Source: Bacteroidales bacterium
Lineage (GTDB): Bacteria > Bacteroidota > Bacteroidia > Bacteroidales > WCHB1-69
Assembly: GCA_031264975.1 (NCBI GenBank)
Contig: JAISDH010000094.1
Location: 1-5,248, forward strand
DNA: 5,248 bases
Reading direction: 5' to 3'
Shown: piece by piece, positions 1 through 5,248 of the stretch
Position numbering within the stretch: position 1 is the first letter of the stretch
Layout: each line of letters starts with the position of its first letter
Notes under the pieces: model-generated
Told to the model about the DNA's origin: nothing
Database searches by the model: none
The model's input: the letters and a program-made list of their open reading frames with translations, nothing else
Position numbers and translations under genes: made by a program

Positions 1-2
1 TA

Positions 3-74
3 TATAACAAGAAACGTCCGCATTGGTCATTAGGATTAAAAACACCTGAAGAAGTACATCAAATAGTAGCTTAA
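3..74 (+). CDS. IS3-family transposase (OrfB), C-terminal fragment cut by window edge
   Basis: Only the last 23 codons and the TAA stop are present; the gene begins to the left of the window. The visible peptide contains YNKKRPHWSLGLKTPEEVH, which matches the very conserved tail of the IS3/IS150 OrfB integrase core (the pattern YN..RPH.SLG..TP.E). In this family OrfB carries a DDE catalytic core of the retroviral integrase type and moves the element through a circular intermediate. The last catalytic glutamate normally lies upstream of this tail, so catalytic competence cannot be judged here. The frame is open from the window edge to the stop, so this portion is not decayed. The family call is firm; the exact IS is not identifiable. 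Confidence 0.85.
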   Translation, partial: YNKKRPHWSLGLKTPEEVHQIVA

Positions 75-141
75 ATAACAAATACAGAAAATAAAAAAAT
101 GAATAGAAATTTAATTTTAATTAATCAGAGATTTGATTATA

Positions 142-166
142 CAAACTGTATAGCTATTTCAGGACA
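142..166 (+). repeat. Probable right terminal inverted repeat of the IS3-type element
   Basis: The segment ends CTATTTCAGGACA, similar to the terminal repeats I know from Bacteroidetes IS3-family elements, where forms such as TGTCAACCTATTTCAGGACA are common. It lies 67 bp after the transposase stop, a normal distance. It contains an 8-bp palindrome, ATAGCTAT, at 150-157. The matching left repeat is not in the window, so the exact outer base is inferred. Confidence 0.55.
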
Positions 167-173
167 TGACATG

Positions 174-208
174 CCTACCTGCTGCCTGTTGCCTATTACT
201 TGTTGCCG
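174..208. repeat. Degenerate 7-bp tandem repeat (consensus GTTGCCT)
   Basis: Five consecutive heptads can be read: CCTACCT, GCTGCCT, GTTGCCT, ATTACTT, GTTGCCG. Against GTTGCCT they match at 4, 6, 7, 4 and 6 positions; further heptads to about 222 are weaker. The array sits between the IS terminus and the stop codon of the DUF2723 gene, in noncoding DNA. On the minus strand, where it would be in the 3' UTR of that gene, the unit reads AGGCAAC. Its role is unknown; it may be a small dispersed intergenic repeat or a chance low-complexity patch. Confidence 0.45.
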
Positions 209-236
209 TCTTCTTTTTGCTCCTTCTGTATTCGGG

Positions 237-3200
237 TTATTGTATTCCTGTTTTTGCTGCAATAGCTTCAAATGCCGGAGTATATTTTGCATCCAGCTTT
301 GGCATAAACTCTTTACATTGCTGGTCTATCGCGTAGAGGAATTGTCTGTTCATTTCTACATTTCGAGCAACTATTTCCGCTTTCTTTCCTTTGAATTTCA
401 TATAGTATGTATTTTCGTCAAGTATTTGATCGACGAATATATCAAAATAATTCAATCCTTTATCAATAGCCGTTGGCGTTGAACATTCAAGATATGCTCT
501 TCCAATATAGAGACACGCAACGTCGTATGGTATTACAGATTGAATAAACCATTCAGAGCATTTATCCAAAACCTTTTCCGCCGAATCTATCTTTCCATTT
601 ACTATTAACGTCTGCGCTAATTGTAGGTAATGAATACGATAACTTTGAACCACCCGCGAAAAATCTTCACTCAAGAAAATGCTCTTATCGGCATATTGCG
701 AAAAGTCATATTTATTCATCAAATTATCATAAAGAGGTTCCGGATTTATTCCTTCCAGATATTGACCTGTCGCATCGTTGTTGACAATGGGAACCAAACG
801 ACGAACCATTCCTTCGGTTTGCAAATAATCCTGTAATCCAAAAAATGTTTCGCTACTTGCCAATGAAATATAATAAATGGGACGCTCCCAATTGTTGTTT
901 GCCAAAATATCCATCATCGCAAGATAGGCTTTGGTGACTAACATCGCCGTATCACTTCCATTTGTGCCCCAAATAGCCGAATTGGGTAACTTCCAAACCA
1001 CTCTGTCTACTATCCTGTCTGACAGTTCAGGCGGAACCGTGCCATTTGCCAATACTTTTTCTTTATCTACATCCATGTAAAAATCTATCGTATTAATTTC
1101 TGCAACACGCCTGTTGTTTAATGGCTTGTATATTTCCTGCATTACATTTTTTATGTTTTGCGGCGTCTTGATTTTGTTATTTGCCCGCAAAATGTCCCGG
1201 GTTCCCGATTGATACATGTCATTTGTCATCTTTATCGGAACAGGTTCTCCGTCATAAGCCTTGCGTTTTGTTTGGTCAATATACCAGTCCGCGCTCATCA
1301 AACTTAAATTACAAATACGAACGTCTGTTCTGAAGCCTTCCACCTCTTGCAAATACCACAAAGGAAAAGTATCATTATCCCCATTGGCAAACAAAATGGC
1401 GTTTGGCGCACAGGAACTTAAATAGGCTTTTGCTGTTTCTAAAACCAAATATCTCGCCGAACGGTCATGGTCGTCCCAATTTTCCGCGCCCATGATTACC
1501 GGAATACCCATACATGCTACGGTTGACACGGTTGCTGCTACCGTCTTGTTTATATATTTTTTTATCAAGTCGTATATCGTATATACTCCCAAGCCTATCC
1601 AGATAGCAAAGGCATAAAAGGATGCGGCAAAAGCATAATCCCGTTCTCTTGGTTGATAGGCGTACATATTCAAGTATATCCCTATGGCTATCCCCGTCAT
1701 GAAAAACAATAACAGCACAATCAAACCATTGTTCTTGTCTCGTGAAAACTGAAAATACAATCCGACCAATCCCAGGATAAGCGGTAAAAAGTAGTATTTG
1801 TTGTTTCCCTTGTTCTTCATGTGGTCGGGCATATCCTGCGGACCCAATCTGGCTTCGTCTATAAAATTGATTCCAGACAACCATTCTCCCGTTTGTTTAC
1901 TTCCAAAGCCCTGGTCTAAAGTTTGCCGTCCTACGAAGTTCCACATAAAATATCTTCCATACATATACCACATTTGATAACTGAAAAAGAACCTCATGTT
2001 CTGGGCAAATGTTGGAATATTAGGTACTTGACGACCATTAAGCATCCTTGTTTCTCCTTCAGGGATTCCTCCCCAATATTTATACTGCCGCACATGCGAA
2101 TCTTCCGTATTCCACATACGGGGAAAGAAAGTAGAAAAATTCCCGTCATATACCGGAACTATCCCTGCACGGGAATCTCCTATTTCATATCGTTCCTTAA
2201 TCTCCAAATCTCCATATTTCCCTTTCGCATTTTCGATAAACTGTTTTGCATCAAACTTAGTAAAAAACGATTTAACATCTCCTGTTGAACTGTTTACAAC
2301 ATATTTCCGAACATAGACGGGCGCCCCGTCCTTATAATTTATAATAGGCGTATTGTAATACTGTCCATATACCAACGGATTTGTGCCGTATTGTTCCCTG
2401 TTCAAATAAGCAAGTAATGCAACGGCGTCTTCCGGATTATTTTCATCTATAGGCGGATTCGCGTTAGAGCGGATAGGTAACAGTAAAAAGGTGGAATATC
2501 CTATCAGAATAAACACCAAAGAAAGCAATCCTGTATTAAGCAATTTTTTTCTCTTTTTCTCCGAATACCACAATCCCCACACCAGCAAACCGGCTACCAG
2601 TAGAAAATAGAAAATAGTACCTGCATAAAATCCGGTATGCAGCGAATTGGTAAAAAAGCGTTCAAACAAACTGGAAAACTTCACAATGTAAGGAACAATT
2701 CCCCACAAAATAATTCCGACCAATACAAATGAAATGAGAATTGACCAGATAATACCTTTGGTTGACGGTTTATATTTACGAAAATATACCACAAGAACCA
2801 TAGCCGGCAAAGTCAACAGATTCAACAGGTGAACCCCTATTGATAATCCGATTACGTAGGCAATCAAAATAATCCAGCGATAGGAATAGTTTTCATCCGC
2901 CACCTGGTCCCATTTCAGTATCGCCCAAAATACCAATGCCGTACACAAAGACGACATGGCATAAACTTCTCCCTCTACCGCCGAAAACCAAAATGTGTCG
3001 GAAAATGTATACGCCAAAGCGCCTATTATACCGCTGCCAAATATAGCCAATACCTTTGAAGAGGTAAGTTTACTTCCCGGACGCGATAAAGCTAATTTTC
3101 TTCCCAGCATGGTGATAGACCAAAATAAAAACAAAATGGTAAATCCACTGCACAAAGCAGACATGCAATTGATACAAAATGCCACTTTCGTGACGTCATC

Positions 3201-3410
3201 GCCGGCAAATAATGTAAAAATACGTCCAAACAATTGGAACGTAGGCGCTCCCGGCGGGTGTCCTACCTGTAATTTATAAGCGGTTGCAATATATTCTCCG
3301 CAATCCCAAAAACTCACGGATGGTTCTGCTGTCGTCACAAAAACAAATGACGCTACAATACAGATTACCCACCCTAAAACATTGTTGATGACTTTATAAT
3401 TCTTCAGCAT
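237..3410 (-). CDS. DUF2723 multi-pass membrane protein, GT-C type glycosyltransferase candidate (putative protein O-mannosyltransferase)
   Basis: A complete 1057-residue protein, close to the usual length of Bacteroidetes DUF2723 proteins. A first hydrophobic helix (about 12-28) is followed by an extracytoplasmic loop with SFWDCGEY (D36, E39) and HPPGAP (51-56), where GT-C enzymes keep their catalytic acidic residue. Other family motifs are AVEGEVYAMSSL (144-155), GLSIGVHLLNLL (188-199), QPRERDYAFA (586-595) and NGDNDTFPLWYLQ (676-688). About nine membrane segments lie before residue 313, then a soluble insertion (about 314-540), then roughly four more segments (541-641). A soluble C-terminal region follows, with TPR-like helical pairs near 925-996. 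Known: human TMEM260, also a DUF2723 protein, is a protein O-mannosyltransferase, and Bacteroidetes glycosylate many exported proteins through O-linked mannose. Inferred: this protein moves sugar, perhaps mannose, from a polyprenyl-phosphate donor to exported proteins. The start is supported by a hydrophobic first helix right after MLKNYK and by promoter sequence upstream. Family assignment is firm; substrate and acceptor are not. Confidence 0.9.
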   Translation of the reverse strand: MLKNYKVINNVLGWVICIVASFVFVTTAEPSVSFWDCGEYIATAYKLQVGHPPGAPTFQLFGRIFTLFAGDDVTKVAFCINCMSALCSGFTILFLFWSITMLGRKLALSRPGSKLTSSKVLAIFGSGIIGALAYTFSDTFWFSAVEGEVYAMSSLCTALVFWAILKWDQVADENYSYRWIILIAYVIGLSIGVHLLNLLTLPAMVLVVYFRKYKPSTKGIIWSILISFVLVGIILWGIVPYIVKFSSLFERFFTNSLHTGFYAGTIFYFLLVAGLLVWGLWYSEKKRKKLLNTGLLSLVFILIGYSTFLLLPIRSNANPPIDENNPEDAVALLAYLNREQYGTNPLVYGQYYNTPIINYKDGAPVYVRKYVVNSSTGDVKSFFTKFDAKQFIENAKGKYGDLEIKERYEIGDSRAGIVPVYDGNFSTFFPRMWNTEDSHVRQYKYWGGIPEGETRMLNGRQVPNIPTFAQNMRFFFSYQMWYMYGRYFMWNFVGRQTLDQGFGSKQTGEWLSGINFIDEARLGPQDMPDHMKNKGNNKYYFLPLILGLVGLYFQFSRDKNNGLIVLLLFFMTGIAIGIYLNMYAYQPRERDYAFAASFYAFAIWIGLGVYTIYDLIKKYINKTVAATVSTVACMGIPVIMGAENWDDHDRSARYLVLETAKAYLSSCAPNAILFANGDNDTFPLWYLQEVEGFRTDVRICNLSLMSADWYIDQTKRKAYDGEPVPIKMTNDMYQSGTRDILRANNKIKTPQNIKNVMQEIYKPLNNRRVAEINTIDFYMDVDKEKVLANGTVPPELSDRIVDRVVWKLPNSAIWGTNGSDTAMLVTKAYLAMMDILANNNWERPIYYISLASSETFFGLQDYLQTEGMVRRLVPIVNNDATGQYLEGINPEPLYDNLMNKYDFSQYADKSIFLSEDFSRVVQSYRIHYLQLAQTLIVNGKIDSAEKVLDKCSEWFIQSVIPYDVACLYIGRAYLECSTPTAIDKGLNYFDIFVDQILDENTYYMKFKGKKAEIVARNVEMNRQFLYAIDQQCKEFMPKLDAKYTPAFEAIAAKTGIQ

Positions 3411-3438
3411 AACAGTTTATTCTATATATTATATTAGA

Positions 3439-3446
3439 CAAATTTA
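3439..3446 (-). promoter_or_regulatory. Possible second -7 box (TAAATTTG) close to the DUF2723 start
   Basis: On the minus strand TAAATTTG also fits TAnnTTTG and would give a leader of only about 20-25 nt. The nearest TTTG upstream (3462-3465) is 15 bp away, shorter than the usual 19-21, so this is weaker than the box at 3500-3507. In AT-rich DNA such a match can arise by chance. Confidence 0.25.
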
Positions 3447-3499
3447 TTATCGACAAACACCCAAAAAAATTTCGTCGTGTTAATTAGTAAATAATTTTG

Positions 3500-3531
3500 C
3501 AAAGATATAATTAATTTTCGTGTCCCTGAAA
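3500..3531 (-). promoter_or_regulatory. Bacteroidetes-type promoter for the DUF2723 gene
   Basis: On the minus strand TATCTTTG (3500-3507) fits the Bacteroidetes -7 consensus TAnnTTTG exactly and is followed by CA, as is common. A TTTC (3528-3531), one base off the -33 TTTG, lies 20 bp upstream, the expected spacing. Transcription would start near 3493-3496, giving a leader of about 85 nt before the ATG at 3410. No clear Shine-Dalgarno sequence precedes that ATG (ATAAACTGTT), which is usual in this phylum. Confidence 0.65.
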
Positions 3532-3554
3532 GCAGAGCGAATAATAATGATAAA

Positions 3555-3765
3555 AATATAAATATCAGCATTCTAAACTCCTGCCAAACGGAGAAAAAAC
3601 GGCTTAAACCATAGAACAGACCAAGCCTAAATGGCGAAAATCAATCCCTTTTCCCGTCAATATGCAATATTTTGTCAGGAAATGTAATCATTTATACAAG
3701 TTCTCTTTTGATATAAATATTCTGTTCTGCAAAGTGCAATGGCGATAGCTCCCGATATTTATATT
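3555..3765. repeat. AT-rich 10-12-mer present in direct and inverted copies
   Basis: ATATAAATAT occurs at 3556-3565 and 3711-3720, and its reverse complement at 3755-3764. The outer pair extends to a perfect 12-bp inverted repeat, AATATAAATATC at 3555-3566 against 3754-3765. The inner pair (3711-3720 with 3755-3764) could form a stem around a 34-nt loop just beyond the MATE stop codon, with a small TGCA/TGCA stem (3728-3738) inside it. It might help end or stabilise the MATE transcript, but the stem is entirely A+T and no T tract follows on the minus strand. Chance is a real alternative in DNA this AT-rich. Confidence 0.4.
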
Positions 3766-3771
3766 CATTCA

Positions 3772-5142
3772 TCAGACAGTAGGATGTTTTTTTGATACAG
3801 CTTTGACCATGGTACGAGTCAATACAATAACAGTCAATATAAAAGCAAGAAAATCAGCAACAGGTAACGCCATCCATACGCCTTGCAGTTTCCAAATGTA
3901 TGGAAATACACATAGCGCCGGAATTAAAAATAAGACTTGTCGAGAAATAGACAGAAAAATAGAAACCCATGGTTTTCCTATTGCCTGAAAAAAACTCGAC
4001 GCTACAATCTGACTTCCTATTAAAGGAAATAATATCATTACAATCCGCATCCCTTCCACTGTAATGTTAATCAACGTACCATCATTTGTAAAGGCACGAG
4101 CCATATACCATGGAAATATTTCTCCCAGTAAAAATCCGGAAGTGCTGATTATAGTGCCGATAACCAACGCATAGCGGAGCGTTTGAAATACCCTGTTGTA
4201 ATTTTTTGCCCCATAATTATACCCGACTATGGGTTGCATTCCCATATTGAACCCGAAAATAATCATGACCACCAAACCTAAAATACTGTTGATTATTCCG
4301 TAAGCGCCTATTGCCAAGTCGCCTCCATACTTTTTCAGACTATAATTCAGAATAACAACAACAATAGAAGCACAAAGGTTAATCAAAAAAGAAGACATCC
4401 CCATCTCGAAAATACGACTGACAACACTTAGATGTAATTTAAAAAAGCCCTTTCTAAAATACAACGTATTATTCCTGTTAAAATAATGGATTACAACTAC
4501 TATCGACCCAATAACCTGAGAAATAACAGTTGCCCAAGCCGCTCCTTTTATGCCCCAATGAAAATAAAAAATAAAGACAGGCGCCAAGATTAAATTAAGA
4601 ATAACAGTACTTATTGTAATAAACATTGCCTTGGAAGGATAACCGCTGGCTCTAAGTATATTATTTAATCCAAAGAAAGAATGAGAGAAAATATTCCCAT
4701 AGAGAATCACCTGCATAAAGTCGCGAGCATAAGAAATAGTATTATTACTTGCGCCAAATGCATATAAAATGGGGTCTAAAAAATACAAACCCAGAATGGT
4801 AAATAAAGACCCTAATATAAGATTGATGATAACCGTATTTCCAAGAAAACGTGTGGCGGAGTTTATTTTTTTCTCTCCCAACCGAATGGATATCATAGTA
4901 GAAGCTCCGGAACCGACCAAAGACCCAAAAGCAGCGGCAAGATTCATGATAGGAAAAGTCAATGCCAATCCCGCTATCGCTAAAGGACCAACTCCCTGAC
5001 CAATAAAAATACGGTCAATAATATTATAAAGAGATGCAACCGTCATAGAGGCGATGGCAGGGAGCGAATAGTTTAATAATAATTTTCCTATCTTACTGTA
5101 ACCTAATTCATCTGTTGGATTTTTTTTTGATGTTGTTGCCAT
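3772..5142 (-). CDS. MATE family efflux transporter (multidrug/toxin extrusion)
   Basis: A complete 456-residue inner-membrane protein with about twelve hydrophobic segments in two repeated halves, the normal size for MATE exporters. These export cationic drugs, dyes or metabolites in exchange for Na+ or H+. Landmarks are SLYNIIDRIFIGQGVG (37-52), a glycine-rich stretch with GSGASTMISIRLGEKK (77-92), ILRASGYPSKAM (162-173), GIKGAAWATVISQ (197-209), GMQPIVGYNYGAK (301-313, the matching signature of the second half) and FFQAIGKP (384-391). The D43-containing first-helix motif is typical of the branch that includes MepA- and YoeA-like proteins; the exact branch and substrate cannot be told from sequence. 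The ATG at 5142 is preferred because the next Met (M33) would remove most of the first helix and because a promoter lies just upstream. The gene is intact and stands apart from its downstream neighbour, so it is probably monocistronic. An A9 tract lies in codons 5-8. Confidence 0.95.
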   Translation of the reverse strand: MATTSKKNPTDELGYSKIGKLLLNYSLPAIASMTVASLYNIIDRIFIGQGVGPLAIAGLALTFPIMNLAAAFGSLVGSGASTMISIRLGEKKINSATRFLGNTVIINLILGSLFTILGLYFLDPILYAFGASNNTISYARDFMQVILYGNIFSHSFFGLNNILRASGYPSKAMFITISTVILNLILAPVFIFYFHWGIKGAAWATVISQVIGSIVVVIHYFNRNNTLYFRKGFFKLHLSVVSRIFEMGMSSFLINLCASIVVVILNYSLKKYGGDLAIGAYGIINSILGLVVMIIFGFNMGMQPIVGYNYGAKNYNRVFQTLRYALVIGTIISTSGFLLGEIFPWYMARAFTNDGTLINITVEGMRIVMILFPLIGSQIVASSFFQAIGKPWVSIFLSISRQVLFLIPALCVFPYIWKLQGVWMALPVADFLAFILTVIVLTRTMVKAVSKKHPTV

Positions 5143-5248
5143 AAATTATAAAACTGCAAAGGTAGCTTATTTTGGGGAATGAAAATTAACTTTTTTCACT
5201 TTAATGATAAATACACTTTTCTGCTTCCTTCCGACGCTACGAATAACG
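5143..5248. other. Upstream flank of the MATE gene, no gene that can be confirmed
   Basis: Apart from the MATE promoter, this 106-bp edge has no firm feature. On the minus strand a frame enters from the window edge and stops at a TGA near 5197; its last residues read LFVASEGSRKVYLSLK and could be the C-terminus of an upstream gene. A second minus frame runs further, to a TAA near 5172. On the plus strand an ATG at 5204 is open to the edge. The window is too short to choose among these. Confidence 0.3.
5157..5164 (-). promoter_or_regulatory. Bacteroidetes -7 box (TACCTTTG) for the MATE gene, very short leader
   Basis: On the minus strand TACCTTTG fits TAnnTTTG exactly, followed by CA. It ends 14 bp before the ATG at 5142, so a transcript starting at the usual distance would have a leader of under about 10 nt with no room for a Shine-Dalgarno site. 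I see no convincing TTTG at the -33 position; only T-rich sequence lies near there. The -7 match is good and the whole promoter moderate. Confidence 0.55.

Larger units (their letters stand above)
1..166 (+). mobile_element. Right end of an IS3-family insertion sequence (partial)
   Basis: The window opens inside an insertion sequence. Seen directly: the 3' end of an IS3-type transposase stops at 74, followed by about 90 bp of AT-rich noncoding DNA. This ends in a stretch at 142-166 (CTGTATAGCTATTTCAGGACA) that resembles the terminal repeats of IS3-family elements in Bacteroidetes and finishes with the CA dinucleotide usual for this family. A weak stem of 6 bp (TAATCA at 122-127, TGATTA at 134-139) lies just before it. 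The left end is outside the window, so the boundary at 166 cannot be confirmed by matching terminal repeats or a target duplication. The next bases, TGACA or a shorter part of them, would be the expected duplication. The element ends 70 bp beyond the stop codon of the convergent DUF2723 gene, so it did not interrupt that gene. Confidence 0.7.
3411..3771. other. 361-bp intergenic region between the MATE and DUF2723 genes
   Basis: This stretch lies after the MATE stop codon and before the DUF2723 start, both genes being on the minus strand. It holds the promoter candidates described separately and copies of an AT-rich 10-12-mer. Neither strand has a convincing gene. The longest thing I noted is a 19-codon plus-strand frame at 3631-3687 with no recognisable similarity. 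No strong G+C-rich hairpin with a T tract, as expected of an intrinsic terminator, is visible for the MATE gene. The size of the gap argues against a shared operon. Confidence 0.7.

Noticed and set aside
99..482. A 127-codon plus-strand frame starting in the IS end
   Set aside because: It runs across the IS boundary and then antisense to the end of the DUF2723 gene. Its cysteine- and phenylalanine-rich product has no recognisable motifs, so it is a shadow of the minus-strand gene.
1465..1884. A 139-codon minus-strand frame overlapping the DUF2723 gene in another phase
   Set aside because: The overlapping phase encodes membrane helices and the conserved QPRERDYAFA motif; this alternative has no recognisable features.
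1923..2288. A 121-codon plus-strand frame inside the DUF2723 gene
   Set aside because: It is fully antisense to a well-supported gene, with no family motifs and no promoter or ribosome-binding signal of note.
3571..3597. CTCC...GGAG pairing followed by an A tract, considered as a terminator
   Set aside because: The stem is only 4 bp. Read on the minus strand, the T tract comes before the stem rather than after it; read on the plus strand, an A tract follows. Neither is an intrinsic terminator.
3601..3627. GGCTT/AAGCC inverted repeat considered as a terminator for the MATE gene
   Set aside because: A 5-bp stem with a 17-nt loop and no T tract is too weak, and it lies about 145 bp beyond the stop codon.
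3631..3687. A 19-codon plus-strand frame beginning MAKINPFSRQ in the intergenic region
   Set aside because: The opening slightly recalls the N-terminus of some conserved proteins, but it stops after 18 residues, has no visible ribosome-binding site and no extension in other frames, so it cannot be called a gene or a remnant.
5204..5248. A plus-strand ATG frame open to the window edge, as a divergent gene start
   Set aside because: Only 15 codons are visible, with no recognisable motif and no clear promoter; competing minus-strand frames are equally plausible.

Overview
The window looks like chromosomal DNA from a member of the Bacteroidetes, probably Bacteroidales. Three things point there: an AT-rich sequence, two minus-strand genes each preceded by a -7 box of the Bacteroidetes type (TAnnTTTG), and a large DUF2723 membrane protein carrying the motifs usual in that phylum. 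No species can be named from sequence alone.

Layout, left to right. Positions 1-166 hold the right end of an IS3-family insertion sequence: the last 23 codons of its transposase on the plus strand, then a probable terminal inverted repeat ending near 166. Positions 174-208 hold a degenerate 7-bp tandem repeat between the IS end and the next gene. Positions 237-3410 (minus) encode a 1057-residue multi-pass protein of the DUF2723 / GT-C glycosyltransferase-like class, a candidate protein O-mannosyltransferase. A 361-bp intergenic stretch (3411-3771) carries its promoter and several copies of an AT-rich 10-12-mer in both orientations. Positions 3772-5142 (minus) encode a complete 456-residue MATE efflux transporter whose -7 box lies only 14 bp before its ATG. 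The last 106 bp are upstream DNA, with at most the edge of a further gene.

The two complete genes point the same way, but the wide gap and separate promoters suggest they are transcribed independently. Nothing shows that they share a pathway. The IS transposase runs convergently towards the 3' end of the DUF2723 gene and has not damaged it. I see no RNA gene, CRISPR array, toxin-antitoxin pair or defence cassette, and no clear sign of a new multi-gene system. The points most worth following are the biochemical role of the DUF2723 protein, an A9 tract at the start of the MATE gene with a very short leader, and the small repeats around the IS end and in the intergenic region.
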